Below are positions 34,363 to 43,132 of a stretch of 64,000 nt of DNA, piece after piece. The stretch spans positions 62,001 through 126,000 of the forward strand of contig NZ_JBAJEY010000001.1 in the NCBI RefSeq assembly GCF_039822285.1, in the 5' to 3' direction. The notes beneath the pieces were generated by a model. It ran no database searches. It had not been told where the DNA came from and saw only the letters and a list, made by a program, of their open reading frames with translations. The translations under genes were made by a program, and so were the position numbers. Origin of the DNA: Thiofaba sp039822285 (GTDB taxonomy: Bacteria > Pseudomonadota > Gammaproteobacteria > Halothiobacillales > Halothiobacillaceae). Numbering within the stretch: position 1 is the stretch's first letter; every line of letters starts with the position of its first letter.

Positions 34363-36371
34363 AGCGTGTTATGGATCGACCCTTGCCGTTCCTGATATTT
34401 CTTGGCCTTGTTGTCCCAAGGCTGCTCCATGCGGGCAGCCCGGTCGATGACGAGTCACTCATTTTCACCGCTGCGCGCCTGCCCCAGGCACCGCAGGAAT
34501 CTCCCGCTGCGGTGACGGTGATTGACCAGGAGATGATCCGGCTGTCCGGGGCGCGCAAGATCGCCGATCTGATGCTGCTGGTACCGGGCATGCAGGTGGG
34601 CAGCAAGGTGGGCAACCTGCAGAGTGTGGCTTACCACGGCATGACCGACGAGTATTCGCGCCGCATGCAGGTGCTGGTGGACGGCCGCTCGATCTACAGC
34701 CCGGCGATGGGGGGCGTGTACTGGCTGGATCTGCCGGTGCAGCTGGACGAGATCGTGCGCATCGAGGTAATCCGTGGGCCGAACACGGTCAACTACGGCA
34801 GCAACGCCTTCCTTGCCACCATCAACATCATCACCCGCCCGGCACGTGAGTCGACCGGCGGACGGGTCTCGGTCCTCGTTGGCAGCCACGGTGAGCGTGA
34901 CGTGCAGGCAAGCTACGGCTTCCAGCACGGCCGGTGGGCAGGAAGCCTGAATGCCCTGTCCCAGCGGGACGATGGATATAGCCGGATGGAGACGCCGATC
35001 CACGATGACCGTCACCTCAAGGCATTGAACGGCCGATTCGAACTGGACGCTGGGCGTGACGACGAGCTGAGCCTGGCCTTGGGCATCTCCACCGCCGACA
35101 AGGGCATCGGCGGCGACCCCGCCCTCAATGGCCTGGCCGAGGGCGGGCCGGCGCGCGAGACGACGGGGAAGAATGACTACCAATACCTGCAGTGGCGCCA
35201 CGGCTACAACGAGAGCCACTACGGGGTGCTCAGGCTGTCGCGCTCACGTGATGCGCAAACGGATGATGGCTATCTCCTTCCCCATCCCTTGCTGCCCGCC
35301 CCGCTGGTCATCGCCGAGGGCTATGACAGTGAGCGCCTGGATGCGGAGTACGAGCACAACACTCAGTGGTCTGACACGCTGCGCAGCTCGGTGGGCCTGG
35401 CTTGGCGCGAGGACCGGATCGAGAGTCCGAGTTTCCTCGGCTCCGCGGAGAAGCGGGACAACACCATCCGACGCGCCTTCGCCAATGCCGAATGGCGCAT
35501 GGCGCCTCCCCTCACGCTCAATTTCGGCGGCATGCTGGAGTCCTCCAGCTTCAATCCGGCTGAGTTCAGCCCCCGCATTGCCGTCCTCTGGCATGCGCAG
35601 CCTGGACATACCTGGCGCGTCGGCTATGCCGAGGGTCGGCGCACGCCATTTTTCTATGAGCGCCAGGGGGTGAAGAGCTATACGACCCTCGATGGCAGTA
35701 CCCGGGTCTACAGCGTGATCGCCTCCAGCCTACTCGACGGCGGGGATGGGTTGCGGACGGAGCATGTGCGGAGCCTCGAACTGGCCTACATCTATCGGCC
35801 GAGCCAGAGGCTCGGCCTCGATGCCCGCCTGTTCCGCGATCATCTCTCCGACATGATCAAGCCCACACTGCGCCCGGAAACCGGCGTACTGACCAGCCTG
35901 CCAGGCCTGGTGGGGGATTTCGCCAATCTCGGCGAAGTTCATCTGCACGGTCTCGAACTGCAGTTGGATGCCCGTCCCGCCGAGGGCTGGCGCCTGCATG
36001 CGAGCTACGCCTGGACACAGCTCGCAGAGCAGAGCCCCCTCGAGCAGGTTGCCGGGCAGAGCTACGCCTACGACCAATCCGCGCCGCGTCATGCAGGCTC
36101 CCTGCTGGTCGGCAAGCGGCTGGAGGATGGCTGGACCGTATCCGGCGTGTATTCCCATGTCGGGGCGATGCGCTGGCTCTGGTACACCTATCCGATGCTG
36201 GAGCCTCAGGACCGGCTGGATCTGCGCCTGGAGAAACGTTTCCGCGTGGGAGGGCAGGGTCTGCGGATGGAGCTGGTCGGCCAGTACCTGCTGGGTGAAC
36301 AGAGTGACTTCCTCCCGACACGGCGCTGGCAGCCGGGCATCTATGGCCGCCTGACGCTGGACCTTTCCTGA
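34359..36371 (+). CDS. TonB-dependent outer membrane receptor
   Basis: 670 residues, N-terminal signal peptide (cleavage near LLHAG, about residue 26), plug domain (AAVTVIDQEMIRLSGARKIADLMLLVPGMQVG, IEVIRGPNTVNYGSNAFLATINIIT) and a ~22-strand barrel ending in a short Phe-free aromatic-poor C-terminus (YGRLTLDLS). It should import a siderophore, cobalamin or metal complex; no ligand-specific residues are recognised. It lacks a TonB box that I can identify with confidence. Coupled to the CPBP gene upstream. Confidence 0.9.
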   Translation: MKRVMDRPLPFLIFLGLVVPRLLHAGSPVDDESLIFTAARLPQAPQESPAAVTVIDQEMIRLSGARKIADLMLLVPGMQVGSKVGNLQSVAYHGMTDEYSRRMQVLVDGRSIYSPAMGGVYWLDLPVQLDEIVRIEVIRGPNTVNYGSNAFLATINIITRPARESTGGRVSVLVGSHGERDVQASYGFQHGRWAGSLNALSQRDDGYSRMETPIHDDRHLKALNGRFELDAGRDDELSLALGISTADKGIGGDPALNGLAEGGPARETTGKNDYQYLQWRHGYNESHYGVLRLSRSRDAQTDDGYLLPHPLLPAPLVIAEGYDSERLDAEYEHNTQWSDTLRSSVGLAWREDRIESPSFLGSAEKRDNTIRRAFANAEWRMAPPLTLNFGGMLESSSFNPAEFSPRIAVLWHAQPGHTWRVGYAEGRRTPFFYERQGVKSYTTLDGSTRVYSVIASSLLDGGDGLRTEHVRSLELAYIYRPSQRLGLDARLFRDHLSDMIKPTLRPETGVLTSLPGLVGDFANLGEVHLHGLELQLDARPAEGWRLHASYAWTQLAEQSPLEQVAGQSYAYDQSAPRHAGSLLVGKRLEDGWTVSGVYSHVGAMRWLWYTYPMLEPQDRLDLRLEKRFRVGGQGLRMELVGQYLLGEQSDFLPTRRWQPGIYGRLTLDLS

Positions 36372-36395
36372 TGTTCCGACGCGTCTGGCGCATCG

Positions 36396-36564
36396 TTAGC
36401 AGGTCGTTGAAAAAGTCGTTCAACGGCCTGTTAAGGCAAGCCATGGAAGGCTTGCGCGAAGGTCAATCACGCTAAGTGATTGACCTTCGGAGCCCGTCGC
36501 GGACATGCGCGGCGACGAGGCGAGTTGAAAAAGGGCAGGAAGCCCTTTTTCAACATCCTGTTAG
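36396..36564. mobile_element. MITE-like element with terminal inverted repeats and internal hairpins
   Basis: About 169 bases, no gene. Left end TTAGCAGGTCGTTGAAAAAG (36396-36415) and right end CTAACAGGATGTTGAAAAAG (on the minus strand, 36545-36564) match at 16 of 20 positions. Inside are perfect hairpins: GAAGGTCAATCAC-GCTAA-GTGATTGACCTTC (36458-36488), CAAGCC-ATGGAA-GGCTTG, CGTCGC...GCGACG, and GTTGAAAAAGGGC-AGGAA-GCCCTTTTTCAAC next to the right end. The last could also terminate transcription from the TonB receptor gene. No transposase or clear target duplication is visible. Confidence 0.65.
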
Positions 36565-37011
36565 AGCGCTGTTGTGCAAGGGGTTTTATGTTGCCCACAG
36601 GGTCTGTGGATAAGTCTGTGAACGATTGTTGGAAAAACGTTCGCAAGGCGTATGGTGAAGAGGCTTTACTTGAATTGATCAAAATTTGACCGCTTAATAA
36701 AAATCTAGAAAAAACAATGAGTTGCTGGTTGTTTGTTCGTTTCTTGTGAGCACGGGCTTGCGCTGCAACGGGGCCTTGCCTGGGGATGTGGACTTGTGCA
36801 TAAGTCGCAGTGAAGAACTTGCATGAAGTTCAATAGGCAACCCGTACAAGTTGCAATCTTGGATTGCAAACGTCGGATAACCTATTGAAAACATAAGCCG
36901 GAAAGGGGGGCGGCGTGAGCGCGGAGCGCGCCGGGCCGTTGAGGATTTGAGAGACAAGACGATAGCCTATGGCAGGTTCGTCTGTCCCTCGTCGAGGTGT
37001 CGCGTGGGCGC
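36565..37011. other. AT-rich non-coding region with two DnaA-box-like sites and nested inverted repeats
   Basis: About 450 bases without a credible gene. TGTGGATAA (36605-36613) and TGTGCATAA (36795-36803) match the DnaA-box consensus in the same orientation, flanking an AT-rich tract (36650-36740). Further on, outer arms TTCAATAGG/CCTATTGAA (36829-36837, 36881-36889) enclose a perfect hairpin TTGCAATC-TTG-GATTGCAA (36851-36869). Purpose unknown. Confidence 0.5.
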
Positions 37012-37335
37012 TCAGCCCTTTTTGATGGCCGCTTCCAGCATCGGCTTCAGTTCGCCGCGCTGATGCAGTTCCACGGTGATGTCCGAGCCGCCGATCAATT
37101 CGCCGTTGACGTAGATCTGCGGGAAGGTTGGCCAGTCCTGGTAGCGTGGTAGGTTGTTGAAGATTTCCATGTCCGCGAGCACGTTCACATAGGCGAACTC
37201 CACGCCGCAGGCCTTGATGGCCTCGGCCGCGCGGCTGGAATAGCCGCACATCGGGAACTGCGGCGTGCCTTTCATGAAGATCACGATCGGGTTGTTCTTA
37301 ACGATCTCGTCGATCTGCTGGAGGATGGGGTCCAT
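37012..37335 (-). CDS. grxD: Monothiol glutaredoxin, Grx4 type
   Basis: 107 residues from the ATG at 37335 (a second in-frame ATG lies at 37347). Active site CGYS in GTPQFPMCGYSSRA, close to the CGFS of Grx4/GrxD. Conserved WPTFPQIYVNGELIGGSDI provides the glutathione- and Fe-S-binding groove. It binds and transfers 2Fe-2S clusters. Single gene; about 100 empty bases separate it from the phosphorylase. Confidence 0.96.
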   Translation of the reverse strand: MDPILQQIDEIVKNNPIVIFMKGTPQFPMCGYSSRAAEAIKACGVEFAYVNVLADMEIFNNLPRYQDWPTFPQIYVNGELIGGSDITVELHQRGELKPMLEAAIKKG

Positions 37336-37435
37336 GGGGGATCTCATATGGTTGACTCTGACGGTCAAGTATGGGGATGCTCGTCATGTGTGACAAGCCT
37401 TGCAGACGTCTTGGCATCCCGGATCCCAGCCCTCC

Positions 37436-39994
37436 CTACAGCCACAGCATGCAGCCCATCTCGTAGGGGTGGGTCAGGGCGGGATGCCAGGGGACGATGC
37501 GGATGCGGTAGACCTGCAGCCCGGCGAGCGAGGGTTGCATTTTCAGCGTGTACAGCTGGCGCCCCTTCTCGTCCTGGCCGTCGGCCTCGAGAAGATAGTG
37601 TGAGTCCAGCTCGAAGTGTGCGCTGTTGCTCAGCCGGCCGAACTGGCATTCCACCCGCACATCCTGGGCCGACAGGCCATCCACATCGACCGCCACCTTG
37701 ATCTCGAGCGCTTCGCCGTGATGCAACTGGGTTGTGGCGAGATCCACGCGCTCGGCACGGATCTTCGGCCACGTCATACGGATGCGGGCCTTCCATTCGG
37801 CCAGTTCGCGCGCCAACTGCCCGCCCTCTGCATGGAAGGCCTTATGGTTGCGCAGGGCGGTCAGGTAGAACCCGCGTGTGTAGTCGAGCACCATGCGCTC
37901 GCTGTTGAAGCGGGGCAGAATGCTGCGCATCGAGGCCTTGGACAGCGCGACCCAGCGGCTGGAAAAGCTGCCCTTGTCGCGGTGGTAGTAGAGGGGTACG
38001 ACCTCCTTGCGCAGCATCTCCATCAGGTCATGGGCCTCCTGGCTGTTGCGGTATTCGGCGCTGTATTCTGGGCCGTGGGGGGTGATGGCCCAGCCGTTGT
38101 CGCCCTCAAAGCCCTCACCCCACCAGCCGTCCAGCACGCTCAGGTTGACCACGCCGTTCATGCCGGCCTTCTGGCCGGAGGTGCCGCTGGCCTCCAGCGG
38201 GTATTCCGGGGTGTTGAGCCAGACGTCCACACCGGTCACCAGTTTGCGGGCGAGGGCCATGTCGTAGCCCTCCAGCAGCAGGATGCGGCCGAGGAACTCG
38301 GGCCGGTGGGCAATCTCCCAGATCGTGCGGATCATCGCCTGGGCGGGCTCGTCGGCCGGGTGCGCCTTGCCGGCGAAGATGAACACCACCGGCCGCTCGT
38401 CGTCATTGACCAGCCGCGCCAGCCGTTCCAGGTCATTGAACAGCAGGGTGGCGCGCTTGTAGGTGGCGAAACGGCGGGCGAAACCGATCACCAGCACATC
38501 CTGGTCCTGCTGGGTGATGACACTCAGCGACTTGCGGATCACGGCCTCGCTGCTGCCGTTGCGGTGGTGCTGGTCGCGAATGCGCTGGGCGACGTCGTCC
38601 AGCATTTCCCGCTTCAGCGACTGGCGCAGGCTCCAGAAGCGGTGGTCGGGGATTTGATCCAGGGCCTCGCGCCAAAAATCCCGGTCGCACAGGTGAAGGC
38701 GCCAGTCGCGCTGGCGCTGGTCGAGCAGGTTGGCCCACTCGCGGGCGAGGAAGGTGCTGACATGTACCCCGTTGGTCACGTAGCGGACCGGGTTTTCCTC
38801 CGGCTCGATCTGGGGCCAGAGGTCGCGCGCCATCCTTGAGGCGACATGGCCGTGGATGCGACTGACACCGTTGTGCTGGCGCGAGCCTCGCAGGGCGAGC
38901 GTGGTCATGTCGAAGCTGGAAGGGGTCGCATCCACACTGCCCAGGCGGATGAAGCGCTCGAAATCCAGCCCCATCCCGTGGGCGATGTCGCGGAAATACT
39001 GCTCGACCAGCCCGATTTCGAAGGCGTCGTGTCCGGCATCGACCGGGGTGTGGGTGGTGAACACTGTATTGGTCGCGGTCAGTTCGAGAGCGGCCTCGAA
39101 GCCCATGCCCTGGGCGACGTACTCGCGGCAGCGTTCGACGATGAGGAAGGCGGCATGGCCCTCGTTCACATGCCATGCGCTTGGGTGCAGGCCAAGCGCC
39201 CGCAGGGCACGCACGCCGCCCATGCCGAGCAGGATCTCCTGCTGGATGCGCATCGATTTGTCCCCACCGTAGAGGCGGTAGGTGATGGCGCGATCCTGAG
39301 GGCTGTTCTGCGCAAGGTCGGTGTCCAGCAGGATCAGGCGCACCCGCCCGACATGCGCCTGCCACAGCTTGACCGCGATCTGGCGGCCTGGCAGGGGCAG
39401 CCAGAACACCAACTCCTTGCCCGTCTCATCGAGGACCGGGCTGATCGGCAGGTCGTCGAAGTTGACCGGCAGGAACGATTCGACCTGCTGCCCCTGGGCA
39501 TCGATGGTCTGGGTGAAATAACCCACGCGGTAGAGCAGCCCCACCGCCACGAAGGGCAGCCCGAGGTCGCTCGCCGCCTTGCAGTGGTCGCCGGCCAGGA
39601 TGCCGAGGCCGCCCGAGTAGATGGGAAAGCTCTCATGGAAACCGTATTCCGCGCAGAAGTAGGCGATCAAATCCTCGTGCGGGTCGAGGTGCGCGGCGAT
39701 TTCGGGATGGGGCGGGTCGCTCAGATAGCGCTCGAACTGGGCGCGGGTCTCCTCCAGGTCGAACATGTAGGTTGGGTCGGCCAGGGCTGCATCCACGCGC
39801 TCCTGGGCCACCCGGCGCAGGAAGATCTTCGGATTGTGGCCGCAGGCCTCCCACAGGGCGGCATCCATGCGGAAGAACAGGCCGCGCACCTTCCGGCTCC
39901 AGCTGTAATAGAGATTGTTGGCGAAGTCATGAAGACAGGCCAGGGCGGGTGGGATGTTGGGTTGGACTTCGAGAGAGTAGAGCGAGCCGGGCAT
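37436..39994 (-). CDS. glgP: Alpha-glucan phosphorylase (GlgP-like, DUF3417 N-terminus)
   Basis: 852 residues from ATG 39994, preceded by AGGA. The N-terminal ~100 residues are DUF3417 (PALACLHDFANNLYYSWS), found in the shorter phosphorylase class. The catalytic part has AEYGFHESFPIYSGGLGILAGDH and the PLP-binding Lys in SGTSGQKAGMNGVVNLS. It releases glucose 1-phosphate from glycogen or maltodextrins. No other glycogen gene is nearby. Confidence 0.92.
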   Translation of the reverse strand: MPGSLYSLEVQPNIPPALACLHDFANNLYYSWSRKVRGLFFRMDAALWEACGHNPKIFLRRVAQERVDAALADPTYMFDLEETRAQFERYLSDPPHPEIAAHLDPHEDLIAYFCAEYGFHESFPIYSGGLGILAGDHCKAASDLGLPFVAVGLLYRVGYFTQTIDAQGQQVESFLPVNFDDLPISPVLDETGKELVFWLPLPGRQIAVKLWQAHVGRVRLILLDTDLAQNSPQDRAITYRLYGGDKSMRIQQEILLGMGGVRALRALGLHPSAWHVNEGHAAFLIVERCREYVAQGMGFEAALELTATNTVFTTHTPVDAGHDAFEIGLVEQYFRDIAHGMGLDFERFIRLGSVDATPSSFDMTTLALRGSRQHNGVSRIHGHVASRMARDLWPQIEPEENPVRYVTNGVHVSTFLAREWANLLDQRQRDWRLHLCDRDFWREALDQIPDHRFWSLRQSLKREMLDDVAQRIRDQHHRNGSSEAVIRKSLSVITQQDQDVLVIGFARRFATYKRATLLFNDLERLARLVNDDERPVVFIFAGKAHPADEPAQAMIRTIWEIAHRPEFLGRILLLEGYDMALARKLVTGVDVWLNTPEYPLEASGTSGQKAGMNGVVNLSVLDGWWGEGFEGDNGWAITPHGPEYSAEYRNSQEAHDLMEMLRKEVVPLYYHRDKGSFSSRWVALSKASMRSILPRFNSERMVLDYTRGFYLTALRNHKAFHAEGGQLARELAEWKARIRMTWPKIRAERVDLATTQLHHGEALEIKVAVDVDGLSAQDVRVECQFGRLSNSAHFELDSHYLLEADGQDEKGRQLYTLKMQPSLAGLQVYRIRIVPWHPALTHPYEMGCMLWL

Positions 39995-40145
39995 GGGTCG
40001 GGTCCTGTGCAATGCGTCCGTCACAGGATCATGGCGCAAAAACGTGACGATTCAATCATCGATTGTGCCAGCCGGCCTGTGGGTGGGGCACTTGGCCAGG
40101 CCTCAGGCTTTGGCAGTGCAGCGAAAAGAATTTTTCAATGCCCAC

Positions 40146-40172
40146 TAAAGCTTGAAAGCATCGCGCCGATAA
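40146..40172 (+). promoter_or_regulatory. Upstream sigma-28 (FliA) flagellin promoter
   Basis: TAAAGCTT, 11 bases, GCCGATAA: an exact match to the sigma-28 consensus spacing and -10, with one difference in the -35. Lies 125 bases before the flagellin start, in addition to the downstream copy. Confidence 0.88.
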
Positions 40173-40216
40173 CAAGTTCGAAAGCGGAGTTTGGACGAAA
40201 AAGATCCAGTCAGGGC

Positions 40217-40243
40217 TAAAGCTTCTCCAGGCCCCGCCGATAA
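40217..40243 (+). promoter_or_regulatory. Downstream sigma-28 (FliA) flagellin promoter
   Basis: TAAAGCTT, 11 bases, GCCGATAA, identical in both boxes to the promoter 71 bases upstream; the spacers differ (CTCCAGGCCCC versus GAAAGCATCGC). 54 bases before the flagellin ATG, which has AAGGAGA as ribosome site. Confidence 0.9.
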
Positions 40244-40296
40244 GGTTCCTGACCGATTTCAACCGCGCTCAAGCGCAAGCACAAGGAGACCTAGCC

Positions 40297-41157
40297 ATGG
40301 CTAACGTCGTCAATACCAACATGATGTCCATCAATGCACAGCGCAGCCTGTACAAGACGGACATCCTCCAGAAAACCGCAATGGAGCGCCTGGCCTCTGG
40401 GATGCGGGTCAATAGCGCCAAGGACGATGCCGCAGGCATGTCTATCGCAGAGCGCATGAACTCCCAGATTCGCGGCATGACCGTGGCCGTGCGCAACGCC
40501 AACGATGGCTTGTCGATGGCGCAAACCGCCGAAGGGGCGATCACCGAGCTGCAGGGCATGCTCCAGCGCATGCGTGACCTGACCGTGCAGTCGATGAACG
40601 CCACCAATACGGCCTCTGATCGCACCGACCTGAACACCGAATTCCAGCAGCTCAAGCAGGAAATCGGCCGCATCGTCGGCAATACCGAGTTCAACGGCAA
40701 GAAGATTCTCAGCACCTCGGGAACCAGTTATCAGTTCCAGGTGGGGGCCAATACGGCAAACAATAACCGGATCACCGTATCCCTTGCCAACCTCTCTACG
40801 GCGGGGGCCACCGGTATTGGTAGTGCGATGACTGCTACCATGCACATCTCCACGGCGGCTGGGGCCTCCGCGGTGACCAAGGGCAATTCGGTGATTGGTA
40901 TTCTGGATGGCGCGATCGGCAAGCTCAACAATCTGCGTGGTCGCCTGGGTGCAGCCCAGAACCGCTTCAATGCGACCATCTCCAACCTGCAGAGCTCGAT
41001 CGAGAACCAGAGCGCGGCACGTTCCCGCATCATGGATGCTGACTTCGCCTCTGAGACCGCGAACCTCAGCCGTGCTCAGATCCTGCAGCAAGCCGGTACG
41101 GCGATGCTGGCCCAAGCCAACCAGGCGCCGCAAGCGGTTCTTGGTCTGCTGCGGTAA
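40297..41157 (+). CDS. fliC: Flagellin
   Basis: 286 residues, short for a flagellin. Conserved D0/D1 N-terminus (VVNTNMMSINAQRSL, ERLASGMRVNSAKDDAAGMSIA) and C-terminus (ATISNLQSSIENQSAARSRIMDADFA...QAPQAVLGLLR). The central variable D2/D3 domain is nearly absent, replaced by a ~50-residue Ser/Thr/Ala-rich segment (residues 145-195) that offers candidate O-glycosylation sites. Two sigma-28 promoters precede it. Neighbouring Maf and nonulosonic acid genes indicate a glycosylated filament. Confidence 0.97.
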   Translation: MANVVNTNMMSINAQRSLYKTDILQKTAMERLASGMRVNSAKDDAAGMSIAERMNSQIRGMTVAVRNANDGLSMAQTAEGAITELQGMLQRMRDLTVQSMNATNTASDRTDLNTEFQQLKQEIGRIVGNTEFNGKKILSTSGTSYQFQVGANTANNNRITVSLANLSTAGATGIGSAMTATMHISTAAGASAVTKGNSVIGILDGAIGKLNNLRGRLGAAQNRFNATISNLQSSIENQSAARSRIMDADFASETANLSRAQILQQAGTAMLAQANQAPQAVLGLLR

Positions 41158-41185
41158 CATCGGGGTAGCCTAGTCTTATCCTGAT

Positions 41186-41230
41186 GGGGGGAGGAGTTGG
41201 ATGAAACTCCCCCCCTCCTCATAGGAGGGG
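41186..41230 (+). promoter_or_regulatory. Mutually exclusive hairpins before flaG; possible ribosome-site switch
   Basis: Hairpin A pairs GGAGTT (41193-41198) and upstream G's with AACTCC plus C's (41205-41217). Hairpin B pairs CCCCTCCT (41212-41219) with AGGAGGGG (41223-41230), the flaG Shine-Dalgarno itself, around a 3-base loop. The C-rich strand 41212-41217 can join only one. When A forms, the flaG ribosome site is free; when B forms, it is hidden. Confidence 0.55.
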
Positions 41231-41235
41231 CAACG

Positions 41236-41676
41236 ATGCTTATCAATCCCAACCCATTACAGCCTGTGTCGGTCGCTGGAGCACAGATGGCTTCAGAGGG
41301 CAATGCTGGCGCCGCAGTTCGAATGGAGCCCGCCACATCCGCGCGGGCTGCCGCAGTTTCTGGTTTTGTGTCTGGCGAGCCTTCATCGGCGGCGCGCCCT
41401 AAGGATTCTCCCCAAACCGATTCCCAGGGCGCGCAACCCGATGCGAAGGAACTCGATCAGGCCGTGACTCGGGCCAAGGAATACATTCAGTCCGTGCGCA
41501 GGGATTTGAACCTCAATTATGATGAGGAGACGGGGTTGCTCGTCATCAAAGTCGTCGACAAGGATACCGAAGAGGTCGTACGGCAGATCCCGGCCGAAGA
41601 AATCCTGGCCTTCATCCACAACATGCTCAAACTAACGGGCGAGCGTGAGGGTGTGTTGCTAAAAGAAAAGGTGTGA
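41236..41676 (+). CDS. flaG: FlaG family flagellar protein
   Basis: 146 residues from ATG 41236, five bases after AGGAGGGG. The C-terminal ~75 residues carry the FlaG signature (LNYDEETGLLVIKVVDKDTEEVVRQIPAEEIL). The N-terminal half is Ser/Ala-rich and probably disordered. FlaG affects filament length in several bacteria. Between flagellin and fliD, followed by its own terminator. Confidence 0.92.
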   Translation: MLINPNPLQPVSVAGAQMASEGNAGAAVRMEPATSARAAAVSGFVSGEPSSAARPKDSPQTDSQGAQPDAKELDQAVTRAKEYIQSVRRDLNLNYDEETGLLVIKVVDKDTEEVVRQIPAEEILAFIHNMLKLTGEREGVLLKEKV

Positions 41677-41677
41677 A

Positions 41678-41718
41678 CCGCCAAGACTGCATGCATGCAT
41701 TGAGTCGGCGGCTTTTTT
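41678..41718 (+). terminator. Rho-independent terminator after flaG
   Basis: CCGCC (41678-41682) and GACT (41685-41688) pair with AGTC (41703-41706) and GGCGG (41707-41711), with a two-base AA bulge on the 5' side, followed by CTTTTTT. It begins right after the flaG stop and may separate fliC-flaG from fliD-fliS. Confidence 0.75.
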
Positions 41719-41742
41719 CGAAAATTCCATCGAGGTGCTCCC

Positions 41743-43113
41743 ATGGCCATCACATCCACGGGTCTTGCCACCGGCATGAACATTAACGGTGTCGTTCAGC
41801 AGTTGGTGAATGCTGAAGGGCAGGCGGCCAAGGGACTGCTCGACCGCCAGCAGGCTCGCGTTGATACCCGGCTTTCCGGTCTGGGCAAACTCAAGGGGGT
41901 GCTCTCCTCGTTCCAGACGGCGCTCAAGAAACTCGAGGCCCTCGATACCTTCAGCGCACGCAAGACCACTTTGAGCAATGATTCGGCTCTGGCCCTGCAG
42001 GCTGATCGGACGGCAGCTGTGGGCTCCTACAGCATTGAGGTCCTCAACCTTGCCCGGGCGGAAAAAATGGTTTCCTCAGGCTTGGCTTCTGCGAGCACAG
42101 TGGTGGGGACTGGAACCCTGACGCTGGGAGTGGGGGGCAACAGCTTCAGCGTGACCATCGACGCGAGCAACAACACCCTGGCTGGTATTCGTGATGCGAT
42201 CAACAATGCCAGCGGCAACATCGGGGTGAGTGCGACCATCGTCAATGCGGATGATGGCAGTGGTGGCACCGTGAGCAAGCTGGTGCTCACCGCCAAGGAG
42301 ACAGGCACCGCCAACGCCCTGAGCGTGAGCATCAGTGATGACGATGGCAACAACGCCGATGCCTCCGGGTTGTCGGGGCTTGCCATGACCCAGTTGGTCG
42401 CAGCGCAGGATGCCGTGATCCGGGTGGATGGTCAGACCGTGACACGCTCATCCAATACCATCAGCGATGCTGTCAGTGGGCTGACCTTCAACCTCAAGGC
42501 GGTCACGACCAGCCCGGTCACCGCCCAGGTGAGTGCGGACAGCGAGGAGGTCGTGAAGGCATTGCAGGGATTTGTTGACAGCTACAACAGCTTGCGTCAG
42601 GTCATGAGCGACCTCGGTCGGTACGACCCCGCCACCAAGAAGGCGGCTGAGCTGACAGGCGATGCCACGCTCCGCAACCTACAGCAGCAGCTGCGCCGTG
42701 ATCTGACCTCCAATGTGTCCAGCGTGAGTGGTGGTGTGGATTCCCTTGCAGGCATTGGCATCGAAATCGACCGTTACGGTGCCATGAAGCTCAATAGCGC
42801 CAAGCTCAGTGAGGCCATGAATGGCAATCCTGCGGTCGTGTCCGATCTTTTCCGTTCTGCCGACGGCGTTGCCACCCGAACCAATGCCAAGATTGACGAA
42901 TACCTCAAATCGGGGGGGATACTGGATACTCAGACCCGCTCGATGAACGATCAGAAAAGACAGATCGCCGATCGTCGTGCTGCGCTCGACGCGCGGCTGA
43001 GCAAAGTCGAAGAACAATATCTGAAGCAGTTCAACAAGATGGATCAGATCGTTGCAGGCTATCAGAGCACCGGCAACTACCTGGCTGCCCAGCTTGCCGG
43101 CTTGTTGAAGTAA
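41743..43113 (+). CDS. fliD: Flagellar filament cap protein
   Basis: 456 residues. FliD N-terminal block (STGLATGMNINGVVQQLVNAE) and C-terminal block (LDTQTRSMNDQKRQIADRRAALDARLSKVEEQYLKQFNKMD) are clear, with Gly/Asn/Ala-rich repeats in the middle. It caps the growing filament and folds flagellin subunits. fliS follows after 19 bases. Confidence 0.96.
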   Translation: MAITSTGLATGMNINGVVQQLVNAEGQAAKGLLDRQQARVDTRLSGLGKLKGVLSSFQTALKKLEALDTFSARKTTLSNDSALALQADRTAAVGSYSIEVLNLARAEKMVSSGLASASTVVGTGTLTLGVGGNSFSVTIDASNNTLAGIRDAINNASGNIGVSATIVNADDGSGGTVSKLVLTAKETGTANALSVSISDDDGNNADASGLSGLAMTQLVAAQDAVIRVDGQTVTRSSNTISDAVSGLTFNLKAVTTSPVTAQVSADSEEVVKALQGFVDSYNSLRQVMSDLGRYDPATKKAAELTGDATLRNLQQQLRRDLTSNVSSVSGGVDSLAGIGIEIDRYGAMKLNSAKLSEAMNGNPAVVSDLFRSADGVATRTNAKIDEYLKSGGILDTQTRSMNDQKRQIADRRAALDARLSKVEEQYLKQFNKMDQIVAGYQSTGNYLAAQLAGLLK

Positions 43114-43132
43114 GGTTTTAAGGAGTCATTTC

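Noticed and set aside
36480..36689. 69-codon open frame after the TonB receptor gene
   Set aside because: Its first half is the MITE-like element and its second half the DnaA-box region; no ribosome site and no family resemblance.
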